Source: Pseudomonadota bacterium
Lineage (GTDB): Bacteria > Pseudomonadota > Gammaproteobacteria > Steroidobacterales > Steroidobacteraceae
Assembly: GCA_021850555.1 (NCBI GenBank)
Contig: JAJZLX010000601.1
Coordinates: 1 to 26,853, forward strand
Direction: 5' to 3'
DNA length: 26,853 nucleotides
Part shown: positions 9,076-18,346 of the stretch, one piece after another
Layout of the letters: every line of letters starts with the position of its first letter
Numbering within the stretch: the stretch's first letter is position 1
Notes under the pieces: model-generated
Database searches by the model: none
The model's input: the letters and a program-made list of their open reading frames with translations, nothing else
What the model was told of the DNA's origin: nothing
Made by a program: the position numbers and the translations under genes

Positions 9076-11310
9076 ATGACTCTCGACCCCATCCTCGAGC
9101 CTCTCAACGAAGCCCAGCGCGCCGCGGTCACCGCGCCCCTCGCCCCCGTGCTGGTGCTGGCGGGCGCCGGCAGCGGCAAGACGCGCGTGCTCACGCATCG
9201 CATCGCGTGGCTGATCGAGGCGCAGGGGGCATCCCCGCATTCCGTCCTGGCGGTGACCTTCACCAACAAGGCGGCCGGCGAGATGCGCGCGCGCGTCGAG
9301 CACCTCCTCGGCACGCCGCCCGGGACGCTTTGGATCGGCACCTTTCACGGCATCGCGCACCGGCTCCTGCGCCGCCACTGGCGCGAGGCCGGACTCCTCG
9401 AAGGCTTCCAGATCCTGGACGGCGAAGACCAGCAGCGTCTCATCAAGAAGCTGCTGAAGGCCCAGCAGCTCGATGAATCGCGCTGGGCGCCCCGCGAAGT
9501 TCAGTGGTTCATCAACTCCAACAAGGATGAGGGCCGCCGGCCGAAGGACCTCAAGGCCGGCAACGACCCGGTCCGTGCGCAGATGATCCGCCTCTACGGA
9601 CTGTACGAGGAGGCCTGCGCACGCAACGGCGTGCTCGACTTCGCCGAGCTGCTGCTGCGCGCCTTCGAGCTCTGGCGTGACCAGCCGGCTCTGCTCGCGC
9701 ACTACCGCCAGCGCTTCCGCCACGTGCTGGTCGACGAGTTCCAGGATACCAACGCCATACAGTACGCCTGGCTTCGCCTGATCGCCGGTTCCGACGGTCA
9801 TCCGTACGTGGTGGGGGACGACGATCAATCGGTGTACCGGTGGCGGGGTGCGCGCGTCGAGAACCTGCAGCAGTTCCAGCGCGACTTCGCCGGCGCCAGG
9901 CTCTATCGCCTGGAACAGAACTACCGCTCCACCGGCACCATCCTGGCCGCCGCCAACGGCCTCATCGCCAACAACTCAGGCCGGCTCGGCAAGACGTTGT
10001 GGACGAGCGGCGGGCGCGGCGAGCCCGTCCGCCTGTACGCCGCGTTCAATGAGCGCGACGAGGCGGAGTTCGTCAGCCACCGCATCCGCGATCACGTGGC
10101 GCACGGCGGAGCGCGCCGCGACGTCGCCGTCCTTTACCGCTCCAATGCCCAGTCGCGGGTGTTCGAAGAGACGTTCCTCGCCGCCCGCATCCCCTATCGC
10201 GTTTACGGCGGTCTCAGGTTCTTCGAGCGGGCGGAAATCAAGGATGCGCTGGCGTACCTGCGGCTGCTGGTGAACCGCCGCGACGACGCCTCCTTCGAAC
10301 GCATCGTGAACCTGCCGACGCGCGGCATCGGGGCGAAGAGCCTGGATACGATTCGCGAGGCGGCAAGAAGCGCCGGCGGCTCGCTATGGGAGGCGGCCGG
10401 CGGTCTCGGCTCGACGCTCGGCCCCAAGGCCTCGGGCGCGCTGCAGGGCTTCATGGGGCTCATCGAGCGGCTCGCCGCCGAGGTCGCCGGGCTCCCGCTG
10501 CACGAGCAGGTCGACCGCGTGCTCGCCTCGAGCGGCCTGATCGAATTCCACAAGCGCGAGAAGGCCGACCGCGGAGAGGCCCGGGTGGAGAATCTCGAGG
10601 AGCTCGTGAGCGCCGCCCGCGGCTTCAGCGCCGCGGACGCCGATACCGAGCTTGCGCCGCTCGAGGCATTCCTCGCGCACGCGGCGCTGGAGTCAGGCGA
10701 GGGCCAGGCTGACGCATGGGAAGATTGCGTGCAGATGATGACGCTGCACACCGCCAAGGGCCTGGAGTTTCCCGTGGTGTTTCTCTGCGGCATGGAGGAC
10801 GGGCTGTTTCCCCACCAGCGCTCGATCGGCGATCTCGAGGGCCTTGAGGAGGAACGCCGCCTCTGTTACGTCGGCATGACCCGCGCCATGAGGCAGCTCT
10901 ACCTGAGCTACGCCGAGCAGCGGCGTCTGCACGGGATCGACAGCTACAGCCAGCCTTCGCGCTTCATCAAAGAGACCCCGGAAGAGCTGCTCGAGGAGAT
11001 CCGGCCGCGCCTGCAAGTGACGCGGCCCGTCGCCTTCGGCGCGGCCCGCGCCGGCGGTCCTCCCTGGCGGCAGGGCTCCCAACACCGACTGTCCGCCGGA
11101 GCACCCGGCGCTTCGCGCCTCGCCCACCTGCACCGAGAGCCGGTTATGCCCGGCATTCAACTCGGGGCGCGGGTGCGCCACGGCAAGTTCGGCGAGGGCG
11201 TCATTCTCAGCCTCGAGGGCTCCGGTCCCCAGGCCCGCGTACAGGTCAATTTCGAGCGGCAGGGGACCAAGTGGCTGGTCGTGCAGTACGCCAACCTGGA
11301 GCCGTTGTAG
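9076..11310 (+). CDS. uvrD: ATP-dependent DNA helicase II (UvrD)
   Basis: A 744-residue superfamily 1A 3'-5' helicase for nucleotide excision repair, mismatch repair and replication restart. All motifs are present in order: Walker A AGAGSGKT at 29-36, motif Ia TFTNKAAGEMR at 61-71, GTFHGIAHRLLRRHW, motif II VDEFQDTN, motif III VGDDDQSVYRWRGA, EQNYRST, motif V TLHTAKGLEFPVVF and motif VI RRLCYVGMTRA. The C-terminus (about 697-744, GARVRHGKFGEGVI to the end) is the Tudor-like fold that UvrD/PcrA uses to contact RNA polymerase, which favours UvrD over Rep. Starts with an ATG just after a TAGAAT box. trkA follows after four bases. Confidence 0.95.
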   Translation: MTLDPILEPLNEAQRAAVTAPLAPVLVLAGAGSGKTRVLTHRIAWLIEAQGASPHSVLAVTFTNKAAGEMRARVEHLLGTPPGTLWIGTFHGIAHRLLRRHWREAGLLEGFQILDGEDQQRLIKKLLKAQQLDESRWAPREVQWFINSNKDEGRRPKDLKAGNDPVRAQMIRLYGLYEEACARNGVLDFAELLLRAFELWRDQPALLAHYRQRFRHVLVDEFQDTNAIQYAWLRLIAGSDGHPYVVGDDDQSVYRWRGARVENLQQFQRDFAGARLYRLEQNYRSTGTILAAANGLIANNSGRLGKTLWTSGGRGEPVRLYAAFNERDEAEFVSHRIRDHVAHGGARRDVAVLYRSNAQSRVFEETFLAARIPYRVYGGLRFFERAEIKDALAYLRLLVNRRDDASFERIVNLPTRGIGAKSLDTIREAARSAGGSLWEAAGGLGSTLGPKASGALQGFMGLIERLAAEVAGLPLHEQVDRVLASSGLIEFHKREKADRGEARVENLEELVSAARGFSAADADTELAPLEAFLAHAALESGEGQADAWEDCVQMMTLHTAKGLEFPVVFLCGMEDGLFPHQRSIGDLEGLEEERRLCYVGMTRAMRQLYLSYAEQRRLHGIDSYSQPSRFIKETPEELLEEIRPRLQVTRPVAFGAARAGGPPWRQGSQHRLSAGAPGASRLAHLHREPVMPGIQLGARVRHGKFGEGVILSLEGSGPQARVQVNFERQGTKWLVVQYANLEPL

Positions 11311-11314
11311 AGAA

Positions 11315-12685
11315 ATGAAAATACTCATCCTCGGCGCCGGCCAGGTGGGCCGCACGGTCGCCCGGCATTTCTCGCGCGAGGAAGCCAACGACGTGACCGT
11401 CGTCGACATCGACGAGGACGTGCTCCGCGACCTGCAGGACCGGCTGGATGTGCATACCGTGTCCGGCAACGCCGCCCATCCGGGCGTGCTGCAGGCGGCG
11501 GGCGCCGCCGAGGCCGACATCCTGGTCGCATTGACCAACAGCGATGAGGTCAACATGGTGGCGTGCGAAGTCGCATTCTGCCTGTTCCGCACGCCCACCA
11601 AGATCGCCCGCATCCGCGCGGCCGCATACACCGGAAGACCTCAGCTCTTCGGCGAGCAGGCCATCGCGGTCGATGTGTTCATCAGCCCCGAGCAGCTGGT
11701 GACCGAATACCTCGAGCAGCTGATCCGCCATCCGGGCGCGCTGCAGGTGCTCGAGTTCGCCGCCGGCAGAGTGCGCCTCGCCGGCGCGCGCGCCGAGCAG
11801 GGCGGGTCGATGACCGGGCACAGCCTGCGCGAGCTGCCGGATCACCTGGAGGGCATCGAGGCTCGCGTGGTGGCCATCTACCGTGGCGGCCGCGGCGTTC
11901 CCGCCGTTGGCGACACGGTGATAGAGGAAGGCGATGAGGTATTCTTCCTCGCCGCCCGCGACGACGTCCACCGCGTGATCGTCGCGCTGCGCAAGGAAAG
12001 CGCCCGCCTCCGCCGTGTGGTCATCGCCGGCGGCGGCAGCATCGGGCTGCGGCTCGCACGCGCCCTCGAGGACACCGCCCAGATCAAGCTGATCGAGCAC
12101 GACATGCGCCGGGCCCGCGTGGCGTCCGAGCAGCTGGAAAACACCATCGTGCTGGCAGGAGACGCGGCCGACGAGGAGCTGCTGATCGAGGAGAACATCG
12201 ACAGCGCGGACGTGTTTGCCGCCGTCACGAACTCCGAAGAAGCCAACATCCTGTCCGCCATGCTCGCCAAGCGGCTCGGCGCACGCAAGGTCATGGCTCT
12301 GGTCAACAGGCCTTCCTATGTCGACCTCATCGAGAGCGGCAGCATCGATGTGGCGATCGCCCCGCAGATCATCACCATCGGATCGCTCCTCGCCCATGTC
12401 AGGCGCGGCGAGCTGGTGCGGGTGTATTCGCTGCGGCGCGGCGCCGCGGAGGCCATCGAGGCGATCGCTCGCGGCGCGGAGGGCAGCTCGCGGGTGGTCG
12501 GGCGCATGGTCGGCGAGATCGAGCTGCCCGAGGGTGCAGCCATCGGAGCCATCGTGCGCGGCGAGCAGGTGATCATTGCGCATCACGACACGCCCGTCCA
12601 ATCGGACGATCATGTGATCCTTTTCCTGCCCGACAGGCGCCACATCGATGCGATCGAGCACCTGTTCACGCGGGCGGCGCCCTAG
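11315..12685 (+). CDS. trkA: Trk potassium uptake system NAD-binding regulatory subunit TrkA
   Basis: Cytoplasmic subunit of 456 residues (E. coli TrkA is 458) that gates the TrkH potassium channel in response to nucleotides. It is a tandem duplication, RCK_N plus TrkA_C twice. The first Rossmann motif is GAGQVG at 7-12 with the acidic strand end VVDIDED. The second is GGGSIG near residue 240 with LIEHD. Starts four bases after the uvrD stop with a weak GAGAA ribosome site, so it is cotranscribed with uvrD. trkH follows within 25 bases. Both repeats look intact. Confidence 0.96.
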   Translation: MKILILGAGQVGRTVARHFSREEANDVTVVDIDEDVLRDLQDRLDVHTVSGNAAHPGVLQAAGAAEADILVALTNSDEVNMVACEVAFCLFRTPTKIARIRAAAYTGRPQLFGEQAIAVDVFISPEQLVTEYLEQLIRHPGALQVLEFAAGRVRLAGARAEQGGSMTGHSLRELPDHLEGIEARVVAIYRGGRGVPAVGDTVIEEGDEVFFLAARDDVHRVIVALRKESARLRRVVIAGGGSIGLRLARALEDTAQIKLIEHDMRRARVASEQLENTIVLAGDAADEELLIEENIDSADVFAAVTNSEEANILSAMLAKRLGARKVMALVNRPSYVDLIESGSIDVAIAPQIITIGSLLAHVRRGELVRVYSLRRGAAEAIEAIARGAEGSSRVVGRMVGEIELPEGAAIGAIVRGEQVIIAHHDTPVQSDDHVILFLPDRRHIDAIEHLFTRAAP

Positions 12686-12708
12686 CCGGCGCCCGGCGGA
12701 GGGGGAGC

Positions 12709-14163
12709 ATGCTCGGCGTGACGTATTTTCTCGGGTTCATCCTGGCCGCGTTCGGCCTCGTGTACCTGCTTCCGATCGGCTGCTCGCTCGTCACCGGAGA
12801 TGGATTGTGGCCCACCTTTCTCCTGTGCGCGGCGCTGACATCGGCGACGGGGCTGCTGCTGGCCGCTGCCACCTACCGGCACCGCCGCGAGCTCAAGCCG
12901 CGCGATGGCTTCATGCTGGTGACCCTCGGCTGGATCCTGCTGCCGGCTTCGGCCACCCTGCCGTTGCTGCTCGCCATTCCGGGACTGACCTTCACGCGCG
13001 CATTGTTCGAGACCATGTCGGGCCTCACGACCACAGGCTCGACCGTGCTCACGGGCCTCGACACCCTGGCGCCATCGCTGAATTTCTGGCGTGCGTCGCT
13101 GACCTGGATCGGCGGCCTCACGGGCATCGTGTTGGCCATGGGCGTCATGCCGCTGCTCGGAATCGGCGGCATGCAGCTGTACAAGGCCGAGGCGCCCGGG
13201 CCGGTGAAGGACGAGAGGCTCGAGCCGCGCATCACCGAGGCCGCGCGGTCGGTCTGGCTCGTCTACATGCTGCTCACCGTCGCGGGCGTCGTGGGACTGC
13301 GGCTGTCCGGCATGAATTGGTTCGATGCCGTCTGCCACTCCTTCTCGGCGGTATCGCTCGGCGGGCTCTCGACACACGACGCCGGCATCGCCTACTTTCA
13401 TTCGGCGGCGGTTCAGGTCGTGCTGATGGCGCTGATGCTGGCGGCATCGATCAATTTCACCCGCCATTTCGTGGCGCTGCGGCGGATGACATTGAAGCCC
13501 TACGGCAACGATCCGGAGCTCAAGGCCATGGCCGTGGTGCTCGTGATCAGCATCGCCGTCATCGCCGTGCTGCTCACCGCCGACCACGTGTACCCGACGT
13601 TCAATACCGCGCTGCGCTACTCGGCCTTCAACGTCATTTCAATGGCCACCACCACGGGCTGGGTGGCGACGGGGCACGCATCCTATAGAGTCTGGCCGGT
13701 GTTCGTGCCCATCTGGCTGCTGTTTCTTTCCGGCATCGCGTGCAGCACCGGCACCTCGGGCGGCGGCATCAAGATGTTTCGCACGCTGGTGCTGGTCAGG
13801 CAGGCCGGCAGGGAGTTGAAGCTTCTGGTGCACCCGAACGCGGTGGCGCCCGTGCGCATCGGCGGCCGCTCGATCCCGCAGCGCGCGGCGAACGCGGTGC
13901 TGGCGTTCATCTTTCTCTATTTCATGGCCGTCGCGCTGCTGCTCTTCTCCATGCTGCTGACGGGCATGGGTTTCGACACCGCCTTTCGCGTGGTCGTCGC
14001 ATCGATCAACAACACGGCCTACGGGCTGGCGGGCCAGACCGGGTGGAATCTTCACAGCCTGAACCCGGCGCAGACCTGGATCTGCACGGTGGCGATGCTG
14101 CTCGGGAGGCTGGAGATCTTCAGCGTGATCGTGCTGTTCACGCGCACGTTCTGGCGGAAGTAG
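12709..14163 (+). CDS. trkH: Trk potassium uptake system membrane subunit TrkH
   Basis: Integral membrane potassium channel of 484 residues, partner of TrkA. Four pore-loop repeats are visible. Loop 1 is TTTGST with Gly110, loop 2 is SAVSLGGLSTHD (about 213-224), and loop 3 is TTTGW with Gly317. In the fourth, the family usually has NN-x-GPGLG, but this protein reads NNTAYGLAG, putting Ala437 where I would place the filter glycine. The end, LGRLEIFSVIVLFTRTFWRK, is normal for the family. A GGAGGGGGAG stretch before the ATG is a strong ribosome site. The last 26 bases overlap the convergent MFS gene. Confidence 0.95.
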   Translation: MLGVTYFLGFILAAFGLVYLLPIGCSLVTGDGLWPTFLLCAALTSATGLLLAAATYRHRRELKPRDGFMLVTLGWILLPASATLPLLLAIPGLTFTRALFETMSGLTTTGSTVLTGLDTLAPSLNFWRASLTWIGGLTGIVLAMGVMPLLGIGGMQLYKAEAPGPVKDERLEPRITEAARSVWLVYMLLTVAGVVGLRLSGMNWFDAVCHSFSAVSLGGLSTHDAGIAYFHSAAVQVVLMALMLAASINFTRHFVALRRMTLKPYGNDPELKAMAVVLVISIAVIAVLLTADHVYPTFNTALRYSAFNVISMATTTGWVATGHASYRVWPVFVPIWLLFLSGIACSTGTSGGGIKMFRTLVLVRQAGRELKLLVHPNAVAPVRIGGRSIPQRAANAVLAFIFLYFMAVALLLFSMLLTGMGFDTAFRVVVASINNTAYGLAGQTGWNLHSLNPAQTWICTVAMLLGRLEIFSVIVLFTRTFWRK

Positions 14164-15634
14164 CGAGCGCCCGCGTGCGCGGCTCCGCCACGCGCAACAT
14201 GCACAGTCCCGCCAGCAGCAGGCTCACCCCGCCCAGCACCAGCTCGAAGACCGCATGGCCATGGAAAAACGCCTCCAGCAGCACCCCGACCACGCCGGCA
14301 GCCAGCAGCTGGGGAATGACGATGAAGAAATTGAAGATCCCCATGTAGATGCCCATTTTCTCGGCCGGGAGATGGTCGGCGAGCAGCGTGTAGGGAAGCG
14401 AGAGGATCGAGGCCCAGCCGATCCCGACGCCGAGCATCGACAGCAGCAGCCAGTGCGGATTGCGCACCCACACGAAGGAGGCGAGTCCAACGGCCGCGGC
14501 GGTCAAATTGATGATGTGCGTCCAACGCAGCCCGGCGCGGCGCACCATGCGCGGGATGAGCAGCGCAGCCAGCGCCGCGAAGCCGCTGTACGCGGCGAAC
14601 AGCACGTCCACCCAGTTGGCGCCGGCATTGTAGGCGCTCGAGAGCGGATTGCTGCTGCCGAACTGCACCGCCGTGACCGCCGGAGTCGTGTAGACCCACA
14701 TGATGTACATCGCGAACCACGAGAAGAACTGCACCCAGGCAAGGCGGCGCATCGCCCGAGGCATGCAGAACACATCGGCCATCACCTGCCGAGCCATTCC
14801 GCGGCTGCGCGTGCGGCTGAGCCACAGGAACAGTCCTCCGGCCGCCGCGCCTGCGGCGGCGAGCAGGTACAGTTGCCCGGCGAGACCAAAGTGGTAAATC
14901 AGGAGAATGCCGGCGGCACCCAGGAACAGCAGCAGCACGCCGGGCCGCCACGCAAGCGAGACGTCTGAGGCGGGACGCGGTGACGGCGCATCGGCGAATC
15001 CACGCAGGCGCTCCGGCGGATATTCCTGCGTGCTCAGCACCGTCCACAGGACCGCCGCCATCAGTACGGCACTGCCAATGTAGAAGGACAGACGCACGGT
15101 GGCTGGAATTTCACCGCGTGGCGCCACATTGGCTACCCCGAAATGCGCCAACACCCACGGGAGCACCGAGGAGAGCACCGCGCCGATCCCGATGAACACG
15201 GTCTGCCAGGCGAATCCGAGCGGCCGCTGTGCAGTGGGCAACTGGTCGGCGACGAACGCGCGGAAGGGCTCCATGGAGATGTTCACCGACGCATCCATCA
15301 TCCACAGCATCGCCGCGGCGACCCACAACGCCGGGGAGTCCGGCATGATCAGCAGTGCAAGGGTGGTGAGGATGGCGCCGGCGAGGAAGTACGGCCGGCG
15401 CCGCCCGAGTCGCCCCCAGGTGCGGTCGGAGGCGTAGCCGATGATGGGCTGCACCAGCAGTCCCGTGAGCGGAGCGGCGATCCACAGCGCGGGAATCTCC
15501 GCCTGGTGCGCCCCCAGCGTCTGGAAGATGCGGCTGGTATTGGCGTTCTGCAGCCCGAAGGCGAATTGAATGCCGAGAAAGCCGACCGACATGTTGAGGA
15601 TCTGTCGGGTCGACAGCTCGGGCTTGACGCTCAC
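14138..15634 (-). CDS. MFS sugar transporter, SLC45/GPH type (probable glucoside/maltose permease)
   Basis: A 498-residue inner-membrane protein with about twelve hydrophobic segments. The N-terminal half has the MFS loop DRTWGRLGRRRPYFLAGA and a QPIIGYASDR motif; such GRRRP sequences are typical of the sucrose/maltose SLC45 and GPH groups. Related carriers in other proteobacteria import maltose or similar glucosides. Its neighbours, a secreted glycosidase and an alpha-glucosidase, support a glucoside substrate. It starts with GTG at 15634, overlapping the upstream glycosidase stop as GTGA, so the two are coupled. The 3' end overlaps trkH by 26 bases on the opposite strand. Confidence 0.85.
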   Translation of the reverse strand: MSVKPELSTRQILNMSVGFLGIQFAFGLQNANTSRIFQTLGAHQAEIPALWIAAPLTGLLVQPIIGYASDRTWGRLGRRRPYFLAGAILTTLALLIMPDSPALWVAAAMLWMMDASVNISMEPFRAFVADQLPTAQRPLGFAWQTVFIGIGAVLSSVLPWVLAHFGVANVAPRGEIPATVRLSFYIGSAVLMAAVLWTVLSTQEYPPERLRGFADAPSPRPASDVSLAWRPGVLLLFLGAAGILLIYHFGLAGQLYLLAAAGAAAGGLFLWLSRTRSRGMARQVMADVFCMPRAMRRLAWVQFFSWFAMYIMWVYTTPAVTAVQFGSSNPLSSAYNAGANWVDVLFAAYSGFAALAALLIPRMVRRAGLRWTHIINLTAAAVGLASFVWVRNPHWLLLSMLGVGIGWASILSLPYTLLADHLPAEKMGIYMGIFNFFIVIPQLLAAGVVGVLLEAFFHGHAVFELVLGGVSLLLAGLCMLRVAEPRTRALATSARTCA

Positions 15635-17928
15635 CGCGGGCCTCCCCCTGCGAGCGGCGCGATGCGCAGCCCGTAGATCTCGGCTCGGTTGAGCGGACCG
15701 GTGGCCCCGCCCTGCCCGCCGGTGTAGTACGCGTAGTGCGTCAGATTGCTCATATTGAACCCGCCGGCGAGACGGAATGTGCAGCGCGCCCCCGCCCGGG
15801 CGTGAAACCGGACGACCGTGGAGGCCTGGACGCCATCGCTTTGCGGCATGACGAGCGGACGCTTCTGCAGGGATGCCCCGCCGCAGCGGATGAGCATGCG
15901 CCGCACCGCAGCGGTGATTCCGGTGTTGATCGGACCATGATCATTATCGTAGTCCACCCAGGCCAGATACTCCCCGGAGCGCGGCGCGGTCCAGTGGCGC
16001 GGCCAGGCCGAGCCCACCGTGCTCACCGGGCCGACGCAGCGCGAGGGACTGTGCAGCGATTGCAGACCGCCCGGCCCGAGGGCGGTGACACTGAAGCATT
16101 GCAGTCCGTAGCGCCGCGCGACCGAGGCCCTCCGGGGTATCGACCCCCAACGCCGGCCGTTGACGTAAAGAATTCCGGGGACGACCGAATCGATGCGCCA
16201 GTGCGTCCCGTCCGCGGTCACCACGGGCGCCGGCGGCGTTGCCGGCAGATACATCGGCGCGTGCAGCCGCAGCGGAGCGGAAGCGACGTTGCGGCTCACG
16301 AGCTGAACCCGAGTCACACGGCCGTGCCGCCGCACGCTCCCCGCCACGAGCAGATTGCCGTCGATGCGCACCGGCCGCTCGAGCACGATACGCCAGGCGC
16401 CGAGGGTAAGACTGATGCTTCGGCCGGCACCAAAGAGCATCGGCACCAGCGAGGCGGGCAATTCGGGATGCACGCTGTCGTTGTCGCGCACGCCGAATAC
16501 CCCCCGCATCACCATGTCCAGATAGCCTGCGACTGACCAGAGTTGCCGGCGCGAATCGACCACTGGACCGCCGAGCGGGCCAGGCACGTGCGTCGATTGC
16601 GCGAGCAAGGAAAAATTCTCCATGTTCGAGCCGGCGAGCGCCGCGCCGCGCACCAGCGAGCGCACCTCATGGGCGATGAGCGGCACATCCTGCACCCGGC
16701 GCGCGGCGCGCAGCGTGAAATCGCTGACGAACGGCCAGATGGCCCGATTGTGGTAGATGGGCTGATCGCGCCGCTCGGGCCAGATCACGGGGCTACCGGC
16801 CGGCCAGGTCGGATAGCGCGCGAGCACGAGCCGCGCGCGTGCCGGGCTGGCCACGCCGCTGGTGATCGCCAGATCCAGTCCGAGCAGATCGTACGCATCG
16901 TACGGGGCCGGTCGTACCCGCCCGCCGATGTAGCTCATGTACAGGCCTTGCTTGGGCTGCCAGAAGCGCCGGTTGATGGCCCGCTTCAGGGCCGCCGCCT
17001 GCGCCGCATAGCGCCGCGCGCGGCGCGCGTGCCCGCGCTGGCGCGACATCGTAGCGGCCAGCCGCAGCGCCTGGTAATGCAAAACGTTGGTCGACAGTGA
17101 GAACGACTGCGCGATGAATACCACGTTGCGCGCGGTCCACTCCGGATAGGTCTGCTGGCGCCAATCGAGAAACGAAGTCTCGCCGCGATACAGGCCCACA
17201 TGCGGATCAAAGGTATAGCGGCGCTCCTGCGCCAGATTGTCCTGCACCGCCTGGTAGACCGTGGCGGCGAAGCGCCGCTCGCCGAGCAGATGGCGCGCAC
17301 CGAGGAACCACACCATCCGATCGGTGCTCACCGGCCAGCTACCGCCCGAGCCGGTATCCTCCATGACGTACAGCCCGGGCCGCACGCCCTGACCGCGCGC
17401 CGGGGAGAGCTTGAACAGCAGCGAGGTGCGCGCGCGCTTCGGGTCGAACCGCCACAGCGCAAGATCGGTGGAATAGGACAGATCGCGCGTCCAGGCGAAC
17501 GGCCAGTCCTTGCCCGCGATGAAGCATCGGCAGGGGATGGGCCTGTCGTGATTGAAGGCCGGATCGTGTATGGAGCTCACGGAGTCCTTGCGCAGATCCG
17601 ACTGCGCCATCGCGAACAGGGCGTCGAACAGCGGGCTCGCGGTATGCGCTCGGAATCGCTGCCGCTGAATGAGCCGCGTGCCCGCAGGCGAATGCAGCAG
17701 GTAACCGCCGGGCCGCAAGCTCACCCAGGCTCTGCGTCCCCGCCAAGCAAGCCCCTCGTGCCACGCGGACGGCCCGGCGGCGGCGAGCGCCGGGATGAGG
17801 ATTGCGCAGGCCAGGACGGACGCCCGCAGACGGCGCGCAACCCGGCCTCGCAGAAATCGCCCTGGAGCGGATTTCCCCGGGGTCCATTGGCGGCAGGAGG
17901 TCGTTTCCCAAAGCGGCTTCCGGCTCAC
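15631..17928 (-). CDS. Secreted six-hairpin glycoside hydrolase-like protein
   Basis: A 765-residue exported protein with an (alpha/alpha)6 toroid glycosidase character. From the GTG at 17928 there is a long basic n-region, a hydrophobic core at about 35-51 and an AAA-G type cleavage region. Family-like blocks are GKDWPFAWTRDLSY (139-152), SFLDWRQQTYPEW (252-264) and IYHNRAIWPF (391-400), as in GH63/GH15-like and MGH-type enzymes. The C-terminal third is beta-rich and unassigned. GTG 17928 is preferred because GGAGAG lies eight bases upstream. The frame is open to an ATG at 18048, but that adds 40 residues before the signal peptide. It probably releases glucose or short glucosides for the MFS carrier encoded next to it. 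The exact substrate and catalytic residues are not assigned. Confidence 0.75.
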   Translation of the reverse strand: MSRKPLWETTSCRQWTPGKSAPGRFLRGRVARRLRASVLACAILIPALAAAGPSAWHEGLAWRGRRAWVSLRPGGYLLHSPAGTRLIQRQRFRAHTASPLFDALFAMAQSDLRKDSVSSIHDPAFNHDRPIPCRCFIAGKDWPFAWTRDLSYSTDLALWRFDPKRARTSLLFKLSPARGQGVRPGLYVMEDTGSGGSWPVSTDRMVWFLGARHLLGERRFAATVYQAVQDNLAQERRYTFDPHVGLYRGETSFLDWRQQTYPEWTARNVVFIAQSFSLSTNVLHYQALRLAATMSRQRGHARRARRYAAQAAALKRAINRRFWQPKQGLYMSYIGGRVRPAPYDAYDLLGLDLAITSGVASPARARLVLARYPTWPAGSPVIWPERRDQPIYHNRAIWPFVSDFTLRAARRVQDVPLIAHEVRSLVRGAALAGSNMENFSLLAQSTHVPGPLGGPVVDSRRQLWSVAGYLDMVMRGVFGVRDNDSVHPELPASLVPMLFGAGRSISLTLGAWRIVLERPVRIDGNLLVAGSVRRHGRVTRVQLVSRNVASAPLRLHAPMYLPATPPAPVVTADGTHWRIDSVVPGILYVNGRRWGSIPRRASVARRYGLQCFSVTALGPGGLQSLHSPSRCVGPVSTVGSAWPRHWTAPRSGEYLAWVDYDNDHGPINTGITAAVRRMLIRCGGASLQKRPLVMPQSDGVQASTVVRFHARAGARCTFRLAGGFNMSNLTHYAYYTGGQGGATGPLNRAEIYGLRIAPLAGGGPR

Positions 17929-18057
17929 GATTGCCGCTCTCCGAGCGTGCTCGCTTTGGGCACGGGCGCTCGCTGCCTTCGCGGCTCTCCCAGTCGGCTC
18001 ATTGCTCAAGGGTGGCTCCGTAATCAGCCGTGACGCTGGCCGCGACATTACCACTGC

Positions 18058-18228
18058 TCACCGTTCAAGTATCACCGGTCGGCAGGTCCTCCACGACGTC
18101 ATCCCCGCCAGACACTGATTCCGGCGCTCTCGAGCATCACCGGTCCGAGCGCCTGGCGCCCGGGCGCCGCCGAAGCAGGCGGTGGCGACCGCCATTTCCA
18201 GGATGTTGCGCTTGCGTTTTATGGTCAC
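18058..18228 (-). pseudogene. Signal-peptide stub, possible remnant of a TonB-dependent receptor gene
   Basis: A GTG at 18228 is preceded by a very strong GAGGGGGGA ribosome site with about five bases of spacing. It encodes MTIKRKRNILEMAVATACFG, a basic then hydrophobic leader that looks like the start of TonB-dependent receptors of this kind of bacterium. After about residue 21 the sequence becomes Arg-rich and unlike a receptor, and it stops after 56 codons. No plug or barrel motifs follow in any frame. A receptor would normally sit in such a sugar locus, so a gene cut down by deletion is the most likely reading. A small secreted peptide remains possible. Confidence 0.45.
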
Positions 18229-18346
18229 GTCGATCCCCCCTCAGGGATGAATTTGCATTCTCGGCGGGCCTTGGGCCCTGGACTCGTGCTCGGCGCCGGC
18301 GCAGCGGGCGCGCATGGCGCGATCCGCCGGCGTCACGATGCCGCAA

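Noticed and set aside
17929..18048. Start of the six-hairpin protein at ATG 18048
   Set aside because: It would put 40 extra residues before an otherwise normal signal peptide and has no good ribosome site, while GTG 17928 has GGAGAG at the right distance.
18000..18100. A third-frame stretch reading DDVVEDLPTGDT then TVSSGNVAASVTADYGATLEQ on minus
   Set aside because: It looks protein-like but contains a stop and matches no family I know; too short to claim as receptor debris.
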